This document shows positions 33,545 through 42,483 of a DNA stretch of 64,000 nucleotides, one piece after another. The notes under the pieces are model-generated. The model did no database searches and was not told the origin of the DNA. It saw only the letters and a program-made list of their open reading frames with translations. Numbering within the stretch: position 1 is the stretch's first letter; each line of letters opens with the position of its first letter. Made by a program: the position numbers and the translations under genes. Source of the stretch: Brachyspira hyodysenteriae ATCC 27164 (GTDB lineage Bacteria; Spirochaetota; Brachyspiria; Brachyspirales; Brachyspiraceae); assembly GCF_001676785.2 (NCBI RefSeq), contig NZ_CP015910.2, positions 1,240,001 to 1,304,000 of the forward strand, read 5' to 3'.

Positions 33545-34070
33545 ATTAGTCTATATAATCATTACAACTAAATTAATTTTTATATTTAATTCTGACTATT
33601 TAAGATTATATAAAAATGTTAATCCTTTATATGCTTAGCTCTTAATAAATTTATTATGCAGAATTTTTTATTTATATTATTTTTCAATAGGTTTAGAATA
33701 TCATAAAAACTATATATTGTTATCAATAGTATAATTTTTAGTATTGTTTTTTTAGATTTTGATACTAGTATATACATTTTTTATTTATGTTTTTGTATTA
33801 TATATAAATTTTGTTTATAAAATATTTCAGTATGTGGATATTATAATACTAATTCAGACTATTATATTATATATAACATATATTTTGCTTATAGGCTACT
33901 ACTTTAAAATATTTAAATGTATTAAATTAAAGCCTAGTCGGGTATGCTATTTATACAGCAAAAAAACTTTAAAATTAAAATTACATATTTAGATAGTAAT
34001 AAAATATTGATTGTATATTAATTAAAATTAATTATTTTTCATAAAAATTATACTTATGCCTAGTATATGT
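33545..34070. other. AT-rich intergenic region without recognised gene
   Basis: The sequence is extremely AT-rich. A 77-codon open frame (33759-33992) is only Ile/Tyr/Phe-rich translation of AT-rich DNA and has no ribosome site. Short dyads such as the TACTAGTA core near 33763 are seen, but nothing resembles a terminator, riboswitch or tRNA. Confidence 0.6.
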
Positions 34071-34099
34071 TTGCAAAATTCTAATTTATGTATTAAAAT
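34071..34099 (+). promoter_or_regulatory. Putative promoter of pta
   Basis: TTGCAA (34071-34076), 17 bases, TAAAAT (34094-34099), 38 bases ahead of the ATG. It is a moderate match; several other AT-rich combinations are possible. Confidence 0.45.
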
Positions 34100-34136
34100 A
34101 TATAGATAGTAATTTATTTTTTAAGAGGTTTTTATT

Positions 34137-35144
34137 ATGGCATCATTTATGGATAATTTAAAAGAAAAAGTAAAATCTAATCCAAAAACTATAATCTTAG
34201 CAGAAGGATATGATGAAAGACATGTTAAGGCTACTGTTATATTAAAAAAAGAACAGTTAGTTAAAGGAATCATATTAGTAGGAGATACTGCTAAAATAGA
34301 AAGTCTAGCTAAAGAAAATGATTTAAAATTAGACGATGGTTTTGCAAGAATTTTTGATCCAAAAAAAGAAGCTAAATCAGAAGAATATATTGAAATGCTT
34401 TTCAAAGCTAGAGAAAAGAAAGGTATGACTAAAGATCATGCTAGAGATTTAATTACAAATCATTCTATATACGCAGCCGCTGCAATGATAGCTGATAATG
34501 ATGCTGACGGTATGGTAGGCGGTGCTGTTTATTCTACAGGTGAAATGCTTAGAGCTGCTTTATTCTTAATAGGCTTAAAACCAGGAATTAGAACTTTATC
34601 ATCTACATTCTTCCTTGAAAGCCCTGATAAGTCTTTATTTACAAATGGTATATCATGTTTTGCTGACTGTGCGGTTATACCTGAACCTACACCTCAACAG
34701 CTTGCTGATATTGCTAAAGCTACAGCTGAATCTTATAGGAATATGACAGGTAATGAACCTAAAGTTGCTTTACTTTCATTCTCTACTAAAGGTTCTGCTG
34801 AACATGAATCAATTGAGAGAGTTAGAGAAGCTAAAAAGATTTTGGATTCTCAAGAAGTTGATTTTGTTTATGACGGCGAAATGCAGCTTGATGCAGCTAT
34901 GATTGAAAAAGTTGCTGCTCAAAAAGCTCCTGGTTCTCCTATTAAAGGTGATGCTAACGTATTTATATTCCCAGAATTAAACTCAGGAAATATCGGACAC
35001 AAAATAGCTCAGAGAGTTGGTAAATGTACAGCTATAGGTCCTATGCTTCAAGGTATTGCTAAACCTGCTAATGACCTTTCAAGAGGATGTTCTGCTCAGG
35101 ATATTGCTGATTTAGCTGTTATAACTTCTTTACAAGCTAAATAA
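34137..35144 (+). CDS. pta: Phosphate acetyltransferase
   Basis: A 335-residue Pta of the short type, interconverting acetyl-CoA and acetyl phosphate in fermentative energy metabolism. Motifs: NPKTIILAEGYDERHVKA, IILVGD, ARDLITNHSIYAAAAMIADNDADGMVGGAVYSTGEMLRAAL (shown here in parts: DADGMVGGAVYST), LSTF-FLES, EPTPQQLADIA, KVALLSFSTKGSA, DGEMQLDAAM, ANVFIFPELNSGNIGHKIAQR. An AGAGG site precedes the ATG. Codon use is richer in GCT/GGT than neighbours, suggesting high expression. No acetate kinase gene is adjacent; it must be elsewhere. Confidence 0.95.
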   Translation: MASFMDNLKEKVKSNPKTIILAEGYDERHVKATVILKKEQLVKGIILVGDTAKIESLAKENDLKLDDGFARIFDPKKEAKSEEYIEMLFKAREKKGMTKDHARDLITNHSIYAAAAMIADNDADGMVGGAVYSTGEMLRAALFLIGLKPGIRTLSSTFFLESPDKSLFTNGISCFADCAVIPEPTPQQLADIAKATAESYRNMTGNEPKVALLSFSTKGSAEHESIERVREAKKILDSQEVDFVYDGEMQLDAAMIEKVAAQKAPGSPIKGDANVFIFPELNSGNIGHKIAQRVGKCTAIGPMLQGIAKPANDLSRGCSAQDIADLAVITSLQAK

Positions 35145-35181
35145 TTATAAATAAAACTTTATTTAAATAATAATATTATTT

Positions 35182-35217
35182 AAGGCTGTCAATTATTTAT
35201 TGGCAGCCTTTATTTTT
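35182..35217 (+). terminator. Rho-independent terminator after pta
   Basis: An 11-bp perfect stem, AAGGCTGTCAA (35182-35192) with TTGGCAGCCTT (35200-35210), is followed by TATTTTT. Confidence 0.88.
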
Positions 35218-35271
35218 ATATTAAAATAAATTTTTTTATATTGATATGATGTTTAAGATTAAAAAAATAGA

Positions 35272-36294
35272 TTAATGCAGTATTACCTTATTTCTTCCAA
35301 GGTGTTTTGCTTCATACATTGCAGTATCCGCATTTTTTATTGTTTCTGCTATAGGTTTTTTAGATGTTCCTTTGTGTTCTGCAATACCAACACTTACTGT
35401 TACATTTATGATAGTAGATTCATAACTAAATCTTTTCTTTTCTACAGTTTTTCTTATTCTTTCAGCTACTATATAGGCTTGCTCTTTTTTAGTATTAGGA
35501 CATATAACTATAAATTCTTCACCGCCGTAACGAATAGCTATATCACTTTTTCTAAGCATATTAATATTCTCAGATGTGTTACTTAATAATCTTCCTATTT
35601 CATGAAGAACAACATTGCCACAATCATGACCATATATATCATTAATATCTTTGAAATGGTCAAGGTCCATAAATATAATAGATATACTGTATTTATATCT
35701 TTTAGCTCTTTCTACTTCTTCTTCTATAATTTTATTGAAATATCTTACATTAAACAATCCTGTTAAAGGATCTATAGTAGATTGAGCATGCAAAGTATCT
35801 ATTTCTTTCATTAATTTTTTTATTACTTTGTCTTTTTCTATAGAAGATTTCTTTTCTACCTCATTGATAGCTAAATTCATATTGCGCATTCGTATTTTTA
35901 TTATTGTTTCATATATATCATATATATTAATAATTCCAATAGGGTAATGATCATTATTTACTATTACTAAATAATCTATTTTATTTTCTTTCATTATATC
36001 AAAAGCAACTGATATATCGTCTTCAGGATGCGCTATTACAAGGTTTTTATTCATAAAAGTTGATATTGCTTTATTAAAAATATTTTTTGAATCTTTTTTA
36101 TTAATATTTTTTAATATATTTACTAATAATTCATTATAGTTAATTATTCCAACTATTTTATCAGAATCATTAATAACAGCTAATATCTTATTAGAAGATT
36201 TAGATACAAGAGAAGCTACCTCTACTAAAGTAGAGTCTTTCTTTATTACTTCGATTTTGTTTTCCATTATCGATTTGATAATACTTCTATACAT
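35272..36294 (-). CDS. Diguanylate cyclase with N-terminal CBS pair
   Basis: A 340-residue cytoplasmic protein. Two CBS domains cover about 5-130 (DSTLVEVASLVSKSSNKILAVIND seen in part as SNKILAVIND, and HPEDDISVAFDIMKENKIDYLVI in part as KIDYLVIVNND). A short coiled helix leads into a GGDEF domain (about 175-340) with DPLTGLFNVRYF, IIFMDLDHFKDIND and the active site IRYGGEEFIV. The GGEEF motif is catalytically competent, so it should make cyclic di-GMP. CBS domains usually sense adenine nucleotides, which would link c-di-GMP to energy state. ATG 36294 is chosen over the TTG one codon upstream. Confidence 0.92.
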   Translation of the reverse strand: MYRSIIKSIMENKIEVIKKDSTLVEVASLVSKSSNKILAVINDSDKIVGIINYNELLVNILKNINKKDSKNIFNKAISTFMNKNLVIAHPEDDISVAFDIMKENKIDYLVIVNNDHYPIGIINIYDIYETIIKIRMRNMNLAINEVEKKSSIEKDKVIKKLMKEIDTLHAQSTIDPLTGLFNVRYFNKIIEEEVERAKRYKYSISIIFMDLDHFKDINDIYGHDCGNVVLHEIGRLLSNTSENINMLRKSDIAIRYGGEEFIVICPNTKKEQAYIVAERIRKTVEKKRFSYESTIINVTVSVGIAEHKGTSKKPIAETIKNADTAMYEAKHLGRNKVILH

Positions 36295-36475
36295 CAAAAA
36301 AGCCTTGGCTAAGATATAAAATATATCTTATATTAACATATATATCCTTTTTTTTCAATCTATTTTTTGTATATATTAGTTATATATTAAAATAGTAAAA
36401 TTATATTTTTTATCTTGATTTTTTTATTTTATAAAGTATCATATTAAAAAAGTTTTCATAATTTTTGAGATTTGA

Positions 36476-37360
36476 ATGAAAAAAATAAATATTCTTATAG
36501 TGTTAGTTTTTATATATTCAAAGATTGTTTTTGCAGATATAAATACTATTTTTAATATGGATATATATGAAAGGAATTTACCAATTAATACTAATACAGG
36601 TATTTATAGTAATGAACTTTTTATAGAACAAACTGCTTTGGGGGGATTTAATTATATAAGATTTAATTTAGAGACTAGACTATATTATAGATTATATTTT
36701 TATAAAAATGCAACAAATTTTTTATTTAAAAATACGAAAGCTGATTTTGGCATAGAGAATAATTTTTCATTATCTTCCGATATGGTTGGAGTATATGTAG
36801 ATATTAAACCATTATCATTTTTAGGTATCAGAGTAAGCGGATATGCAGACTTTATGTTTAATGCTATGAATTTTGGTTATGCAGGATTTGATAGTAAAGA
36901 TGTAAGTTATTCTTTCAATGAATTATATGCTATGGAAAAGGGTAATGCATTTGGGTATATAATAAATGTTGCACCATATTTTATATTTAAATTTAATAAT
37001 TTTATTTTAATAAATAATCTAAATATGTCTTATGTTAATGTTGGGGATAAAAAATATTATTATGATCCTAGAACTTCAATATTACATGCAAAAAGTGAGT
37101 TTGAATTGATTAATGATTTTTATCTTTTGGGAAAGATAAGCATGTTCTATATAGGCGGATATTACGGGCTTACTTACCTAATTAATTCAAAACATTTATC
37201 TCATAAATTTGGTATAGCTGGTATTATAAATTTCAATTTTTTGAAAGAAACTTTAATTTTTAATATTGGGGCTTCGGCAGGACTGCATGTCGGACTTCCT
37301 CATTATAATAATACGACATTTATAGAATTAAAAATGTCATTAGGTTATAAGATACTATAA
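36476..37360 (+). CDS. Putative outer-membrane or surface beta-barrel protein
   Basis: A 294-residue exported protein. The signal peptide is MKKINILIVLVFIYSKIVFA, with cleavage before DINT. The mature part is rich in aromatic residues and alternating strands: FNYIRFNLETRLYYRLYFYKN seen in parts, VGVYVDIKPLSFLGIRVSGYADF, MFYIGGYYGLTY, ILNIGASAGLHVGLP-like strands, ending TFIELKMSLGYKIL. This fits an outer-membrane barrel of about 12 strands. I do not recognise the family. It is 14 bases upstream of ftsW, so the cell-wall genes may be partly transcribed with it. Confidence 0.72.
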   Translation: MKKINILIVLVFIYSKIVFADINTIFNMDIYERNLPINTNTGIYSNELFIEQTALGGFNYIRFNLETRLYYRLYFYKNATNFLFKNTKADFGIENNFSLSSDMVGVYVDIKPLSFLGIRVSGYADFMFNAMNFGYAGFDSKDVSYSFNELYAMEKGNAFGYIINVAPYFIFKFNNFILINNLNMSYVNVGDKKYYYDPRTSILHAKSEFELINDFYLLGKISMFYIGGYYGLTYLINSKHLSHKFGIAGIINFNFLKETLIFNIGASAGLHVGLPHYNNTTFIELKMSLGYKIL

Positions 37361-37374
37361 GATAGAAGAGTGTT

Positions 37375-38469
37375 ATGATAAATAGAAAATTGTTTCCTGA
37401 TAAATATTTATTAATAATATATATAGCTTTACTTGTAGCTGGATTAGTTGCTATATATGGGGCGCAAACAATACATGAGCCTAATACAGCATATTTTTCT
37501 AATCATTTGAAATTATTATCATTTATGCTTATTTTTACTATTATTATGATGATAATTCCGGATTTCTTTACATTTTTGGATAAAATGGTTCCTTTAATTT
37601 TACTTTTTACATTACTGCTTCTTGCATCTGTATGTTTATTTGGTATAACTGTTGCAGGAAGTTATGCAAGAAGATGGCTTCTTCTTCCATTTGGAATTAC
37701 AATACAGCCTTCAGAAATAGCAAAGATAACTTGCAGTATATATTTTGCAAGTGTTTTAAGTAAGAAAGGAGAGAAATTAATTGATATAAAAAGAGGGTTA
37801 TTTCCTCCGTTATTAATTTTAATAATAGTTTCAGGACTTATTTTAGTAGAGCCTGATTCCGGTACTGCACTTCTATTTTCTATAGTTGGTTTTGCTATAT
37901 TCTTTTATGGAGGCATACCTTTAAGATCAATACTTCTTTCAGGTATTTTGTTATTAATTCTTTTTGCTATATTTATTTTTAATACCCCTTATATGAAAAG
38001 CAGAGTTGTATCATTTTTAGATCCTCAGAGTCAGCCTGAAGAAGAGGTTTATCAAATTAGAAGGGCAAAATTAGCATTTAATTATGGGGGCGTTACAGGA
38101 ATTCCAGATGAATATATAGCTGATGTTAGTACGCATTTGCCTGCTGCTTTAACTGACTTTATATATGCTTCTGTTTCTCAAAGATATGGATTGGTTGGGA
38201 ATTTGATTATATTACTTTTATTTTTATCATTTACTATTAGGGGATTTATAATATCGTCGCGTACTAATGATCTGTTTTTGAAAAATCTTTCATTTGCCAT
38301 TACCATGTTCATTAGTGTGCAGGCATATTTAAATATAATGGTAGCTACTCTTATGCTGCCTACTACAGGTATGACGCTTCCTATCATTAGTTATGGAAGA
38401 AATGCTTTAGTTGTTAATATGATAATGATAGGTATCTTATTAAAAATAACTCAAAGGAGAGAACAATGA
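37375..38469 (+). CDS. ftsW: SEDS-family peptidoglycan glycosyltransferase FtsW
   Basis: A 364-residue membrane protein with about ten helices. SEDS motifs: GSYARRWLLLPFGITIQPSEIAKI (shown in part: RRWL, QPSEIAKI), LILVEPDSGTALLF, YQIRRAKLAFNYGGVTG, TDFIYASVSQRYGLVGN and LPTTGMTLPIISYG. It polymerises lipid II at the septum together with a class B PBP. FtsW rather than RodA is inferred from its place before murG and murC. The stop overlaps the murG start by 4 bases (ATGA), so they are translationally coupled. Confidence 0.92.
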   Translation: MINRKLFPDKYLLIIYIALLVAGLVAIYGAQTIHEPNTAYFSNHLKLLSFMLIFTIIMMIIPDFFTFLDKMVPLILLFTLLLLASVCLFGITVAGSYARRWLLLPFGITIQPSEIAKITCSIYFASVLSKKGEKLIDIKRGLFPPLLILIIVSGLILVEPDSGTALLFSIVGFAIFFYGGIPLRSILLSGILLLILFAIFIFNTPYMKSRVVSFLDPQSQPEEEVYQIRRAKLAFNYGGVTGIPDEYIADVSTHLPAALTDFIYASVSQRYGLVGNLIILLLFLSFTIRGFIISSRTNDLFLKNLSFAITMFISVQAYLNIMVATLMLPTTGMTLPIISYGRNALVVNMIMIGILLKITQRREQ

Positions 38470-39542
38470 ATGTAATTTTATGCGGCGGAGGAACTGCCGG
38501 ACACATAACTCCTGCTATTTCTATATATGATTATATGAAAAAAGGAGGGCATAAACCAAGACTTGTTGTTGCTCAAAAAGATTATCCATTGATACCGAGC
38601 AATTATGATTTTAATACTATAGATATTAATTCTCCAGGAAATTTTTTAAAGAAAATAGTATTTATATTAAAATTTATACCAGCTTTGATGAAATCATATA
38701 GTATAATAAAAAGGCATAAGCCTGATTGTGTAATAGGTATGGGAGGATTTGTATCATTTCCTATGCTTTATGCAGCAAAGAGTAAGAATATACCTATATT
38801 TTTATGCGAACAGAATTCAATACCTGGTAAGGTTAATAGAATATTCTATAAAGATGCTAAAAGAGCATATTTAACTTTTTCAAAGACTTTAGAGTTTATG
38901 CCTAATGGAAAAGTTTTTGGAAACCCTGTTAGAAATGATTTCTTTGTGGTTCATAGAGAAAGTGCAAGAACTGTTATGAAATTAAAAGAAGATGATAAAC
39001 TTTTAGTTGTTATGGGAGGATCGCAGGGTGCTTTAAAATTGAATGAATTATTTTTTGAATGCATAAAAGATATAAAAGAAAAAGTTAATAATTTATATAT
39101 AGTATGGCTTGCAGGTCCTAAATGGGCTAATGATATAATTGCTAAAGTGAATAATGCCAAATTTGAAAATGTTTTTGTACATAGTTATTATAGAGATATG
39201 GCAAATTTACTACATGCAGCAGATTTTGTTATATCTAGAGCAGGAAGCAGTTCTATCAGTGAAATATTAGCTGTAAATGTTCCTTCATTATTAGTACCTT
39301 TTCCTTATGCAACAGATAATCATCAATATTTTAATGCTTTAGATTTGCTTAATAAAGATATGGCATATTTGATAGAAGAATCTGATTTGGATAAGGAAAA
39401 ATTGGAGAATATTGTTGTGAATAATTTGAATAATGAAGACAGATTAAAAAAGATGAGAGATAATATTAAAAATAATTGGAGTGCTAGAGCTGTATCTTCA
39501 ATAGTTGATGATATAACTGGAATTCTAGAACAAAATAATTAA
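38466..39542 (+). CDS. murG: MurG, lipid II-forming GlcNAc transferase
   Basis: A 358-residue membrane-associated glycosyltransferase that adds GlcNAc from UDP-GlcNAc to lipid I. Motifs: LCGGGTAGHITPAISI at the N-terminus, GMGGFVSFPML, EQNSIPGKVNRI, VMGGSQGALKLNE, HSYYRDMANLLHAADFVISRAGSSSISEIL (in part SRAGSSSISE), LLVPFPYATDNHQ. Order and length are standard for the family. The gene overlaps ftsW by four bases and is followed after 29 bases by murC. Confidence 0.96.
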   Translation: MNVILCGGGTAGHITPAISIYDYMKKGGHKPRLVVAQKDYPLIPSNYDFNTIDINSPGNFLKKIVFILKFIPALMKSYSIIKRHKPDCVIGMGGFVSFPMLYAAKSKNIPIFLCEQNSIPGKVNRIFYKDAKRAYLTFSKTLEFMPNGKVFGNPVRNDFFVVHRESARTVMKLKEDDKLLVVMGGSQGALKLNELFFECIKDIKEKVNNLYIVWLAGPKWANDIIAKVNNAKFENVFVHSYYRDMANLLHAADFVISRAGSSSISEILAVNVPSLLVPFPYATDNHQYFNALDLLNKDMAYLIEESDLDKEKLENIVVNNLNNEDRLKKMRDNIKNNWSARAVSSIVDDITGILEQNN

Positions 39543-39571
39543 TCAAAAAATAATGAAAAATTGAGGAATAT

Positions 39572-40960
39572 ATGTTTACAAAGAGAAAAGAAAAGATACA
39601 TTTTATAGGAATCGGCGGAATTGGAATGAGTGCTATAGCAAGTGTATTAAATGCTATAGGTTTTACTATAACAGGAAGTGATTTAGCTAAAACAGCAAAA
39701 ACAGAATCTTTAGAATCTTCAGGAATAAAAGTTTATTATGGGCATAAAGCACAAAATATTGAAGATGATGTTACAGCAGTAGTAACTTCATCGGCTATAA
39801 GTCCAACTAATGAAGAAATTATAGAAGCGAAATCAAAAAAGATAACAGTTATATCAAGAGGTGAAATGCTTGCTGAACTTATGCGTTTAAGATATGGTAT
39901 AGCTATATCAGGTTCGCATGGTAAAACTACAACAACATCTCTTATAAGTCAGATAATGATGCATGCCGGACTCAATCCTGTTTGTATAATAGGAGGAAAT
40001 CATTTTAATTTGAAAAGCAATGCTGCTTGCAATGATTTAAGCAGTGAGTATATGGTATGTGAGGCAGATGAGAGTGACGGAAGTTTTTTAAGGCTTTCAC
40101 CTGTTATTAATGTAGTTACTAATATTGATAATGATCATTTGGATTATTATGGAAATGTAGAGGCTTTAAGAGTTGCTTTTTTAGAGTTTATAAATAAAGT
40201 ACCTTTTTACGGCTGTTCATTTTTATGTTTTGAAGATAATGTGGTAAAAGATTTATCAAAGAGTGCTAATAAAAAATATTATTCTTATGGTTTTTCAAAA
40301 GATTATGATTTTTACGTTGATAGAGATTCTATTAGAGTGGAAGCGCCTATAACTTATTTTACTGCTTATCATAATAGTGAATGTTTAGGAGAGTTTTCTG
40401 TTCCTCTTATAGGAATTCATAATGTATTGAATTCTTTAGCTTCTATAGGGGTTGGTATTCATTTAGGTATAGATATTGCTGATATAAAAGAAGGATTAAA
40501 AACTTTTGAAGGCGTTGGAAGGAGATTAAATAAGCTTTACGATAAAGAGATAACTTTATTTGATGATTATGCTCATCACCCTACAGAGATAAAAGCTACA
40601 CTTTCATCTGTAAGAAATGCTTATAAAAATAGAAGAATAATAGCTGTATTTCAGCCTCATAGATACAGCAGGACAGAACTTCTTCTTAATGATTTTGAAT
40701 CTGCATTTAATGATGCTGACGAAGTTATTATTAGTGATATTTATGCTGCAGGAGAATCACCTATACCTGGAATAAGCGGCGAGATTATATGTGATGTTGT
40801 TAGAAAACAGAATAATCATGTAAGATATGTTCCAAATATAGAAGATGTATTGCCTGTACTTGATGATATAAAAAAAGATGGCGATATAATATTGACTTTG
40901 GGAGCAGGCAATATAGTAAGGATTAGTAATGAATATGCAAGAAAATTACAAAATGGTTGA
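39572..40960 (+). CDS. murC: UDP-N-acetylmuramate--L-alanine ligase
   Basis: A 462-residue Mur ligase adding L-alanine to UDP-MurNAc. The N-terminal Rossmann loop is IGIGGIGMSAIA; the ATP-binding loop is ISGSHGKTTTTSLI. Then come CEADESDGSFL, NIDNDHLDYYG, LFDDYAHHPTEIKATL and VFQPHRYSRTELL. Length and motif order are normal. The 3' end overlaps the next gene, the MurB-like protein, by 32 bases in another frame. It is the last canonical enzyme of this short division and cell-wall cluster; murD, murE, murF, ddl and ftsQAZ are not here. Confidence 0.96.
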   Translation: MFTKRKEKIHFIGIGGIGMSAIASVLNAIGFTITGSDLAKTAKTESLESSGIKVYYGHKAQNIEDDVTAVVTSSAISPTNEEIIEAKSKKITVISRGEMLAELMRLRYGIAISGSHGKTTTTSLISQIMMHAGLNPVCIIGGNHFNLKSNAACNDLSSEYMVCEADESDGSFLRLSPVINVVTNIDNDHLDYYGNVEALRVAFLEFINKVPFYGCSFLCFEDNVVKDLSKSANKKYYSYGFSKDYDFYVDRDSIRVEAPITYFTAYHNSECLGEFSVPLIGIHNVLNSLASIGVGIHLGIDIADIKEGLKTFEGVGRRLNKLYDKEITLFDDYAHHPTEIKATLSSVRNAYKNRRIIAVFQPHRYSRTELLLNDFESAFNDADEVIISDIYAAGESPIPGISGEIICDVVRKQNNHVRYVPNIEDVLPVLDDIKKDGDIILTLGAGNIVRISNEYARKLQNG

Positions 40961-41855
40961 GAACTTTCTCAAAGAAAGAAATATAGAATATTATATAAAT
41001 CAAGCTTTTAGTAAATTCAGCAGTTTTTATGTAGGCGGAAATATTGATTTGTATATCATTGTTAAAAAAATATCTGATTTTTTAGATCTTGCTAATTTTT
41101 TATATAAGAATTTTATTGATTATTTTGTTATGGGTGATACTAGTAAGGTTATAGTTTCTGATAATGGGTATAATGGTATAATAGTTTCATTGGAAGGGGA
41201 GTTTGAATCTTTTGAGTTTTTGGAAGATGGTGTTTTGAAATCTAATAGTTCTGCTATTTTAGAGAGACTTTCTCATGAATCGAGAATTAGAAATTTTTCA
41301 GGATTAGAATTTGTGGCTTTAGTTAATACTAGAATAGGGGCTGCTATATATGATAAATTGGAATCTTTTGGAATATCTTTGCTTAATTTTGTTAAATCTG
41401 TAACATTGTTTAATAAACAGGATTGTACTGTAACAGAACTAAGTAAAGATGAATATTTAGCTTTAACTGATAAGGAGAAAAGATTTATAATTATATTATC
41501 AGCTGTATTGGTATTAGAAAAAGATAGTCCTGAAAGTATTGATAATAGAATAGATTGGTTTAGATATATAAGAGGTTCTGTTGCTCCTACAGAGGCCAGC
41601 ATAGGTCCTGTATTTGAAGATTTTTATGATATTAAGGCTTATGAGATGGTAGAGAGGGTAGGCGGACTTGATATGCAGTTTGGGGCTATGAAATGGCATA
41701 AGCGATTTCCTAATTATATTATTAATGAATCTTTATATAATTCTGAAACTGAATGCAGGGCTGAAGATGTTATTAATTTAATAGAAGATACTAGAAAAAA
41801 AATAGAACAGCATTATGCTTTTAATCCAAAAATTAATATTGTTTTACTTAGTTAA
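40929..41855 (+). CDS. MurB-like protein lacking recognisable catalytic residues
   Basis: A 308-residue protein with the layout of UDP-N-acetylenolpyruvoylglucosamine reductase. The FAD-domain start FSSFYVGGNIDLYIIVK and YFVMGDTSKVIVSDNGYNGIIVSL parallel the MurB opening and its G-x-GSN-LLVSD loop, here GDTSKVIVSD. FSGLEFVALVNTRIGAAI parallels the SGLEFxAGIPGTVGGA segment. The catalytic serine of GSxFKNP appears as proline (IGPVFEDF). The YR-x-S motif is missing, and the C-terminal glutamate stretch reads FNPKINIVLL. It overlaps murC by 32 bases, with AAGGAT just ahead of the start. A pseudoenzyme or regulatory role is possible. Confidence 0.75.
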   Translation: MNMQENYKMVENFLKERNIEYYINQAFSKFSSFYVGGNIDLYIIVKKISDFLDLANFLYKNFIDYFVMGDTSKVIVSDNGYNGIIVSLEGEFESFEFLEDGVLKSNSSAILERLSHESRIRNFSGLEFVALVNTRIGAAIYDKLESFGISLLNFVKSVTLFNKQDCTVTELSKDEYLALTDKEKRFIIILSAVLVLEKDSPESIDNRIDWFRYIRGSVAPTEASIGPVFEDFYDIKAYEMVERVGGLDMQFGAMKWHKRFPNYIINESLYNSETECRAEDVINLIEDTRKKIEQHYAFNPKINIVLLS

Positions 41856-41881
41856 TAATTGAACTATTTAGATTAAAAAAT

Positions 41882-41913
41882 AAAAGGGCTTAAAAAATAA
41901 GCCCTTTTTTTAT
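41882..41913. terminator. Strong hairpin terminator
   Basis: An 11-bp stem of AAAAGGGCTTA and TAAGCCCTTTT with a 5-6-base loop is followed by a T run. It ends the cell-wall operon and also serves the convergent lipoprotein gene. Confidence 0.9.
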
Positions 41914-41935
41914 TGTTTATAATTATTATTTATTA

Positions 41936-42454
41936 TTATTTTTTATGCCAATGTATAGAATTCACATATAGTACAGATAAATTTGTCAAATCTTTATCAT
42001 CTTCTATTTTTGCAGATAAAGTATAATATATATCATCTACTTTCCACAAAGTAAATTTTTCATTTAATGAAGTTACATTATATTCTACATCTATTTTGTA
42101 TTCATTTTCCGTAAAATTTTTATTTGTATTATTTTGATAATCTCCGTAAAGCGATAGTAATGCTTCTTTATCTTTTGATGCTCTGTATACATAAGCATTA
42201 TTCATATAATCGAATGTAGATTCAGCAATATTTTTGTTTACTATGAAATATTTTCCATTTTGTCCATGTTCAGGAGGTGCAACTGTTATGCCTATTCCCA
42301 AAGGGGCAAATGAATTTGGAGAATCAACTTGAACATAATCTAATACGCTTTCAGATGTATTAGCTTTTTTTTTATCAGTATTATTTGAATTATTAGAGCA
42401 TGAAATACTGAATAAGATAATAAATAGAATTGTAATTAAATGTTTAGTTATCAT
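41936..42454 (-). CDS. Small lipoprotein of unknown function
   Basis: A 172-residue predicted lipoprotein. The leader MITKHLITILFIILFSISC ends in a good lipobox (FSISC, C19), followed by an Asn/Lys/Ser-rich linker to about residue 40. The mature part has no motif I recognise; it shows VDSPNSFAPLGIGITVAPP and ends in beta-like strands (FTLWKVDDIYYTLSAKI). It lies 29 bases after the interrupted HD-domain gene on the same strand and may share its transcript. Confidence 0.82.
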   Translation of the reverse strand: MITKHLITILFIILFSISCSNNSNNTDKKKANTSESVLDYVQVDSPNSFAPLGIGITVAPPEHGQNGKYFIVNKNIAESTFDYMNNAYVYRASKDKEALLSLYGDYQNNTNKNFTENEYKIDVEYNVTSLNEKFTLWKVDDIYYTLSAKIEDDKDLTNLSVLYVNSIHWHKK

Positions 42455-42483
42455 ATGTTATCCTTTTTCTAATTTAGTGTTTA

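Noticed and set aside
33759-33992. 77-codon open frame between the EamA gene and pta
   Set aside because: Composition is what AT-rich DNA gives by chance (Ile, Tyr, Phe, Leu), with no ribosome site and no motif.
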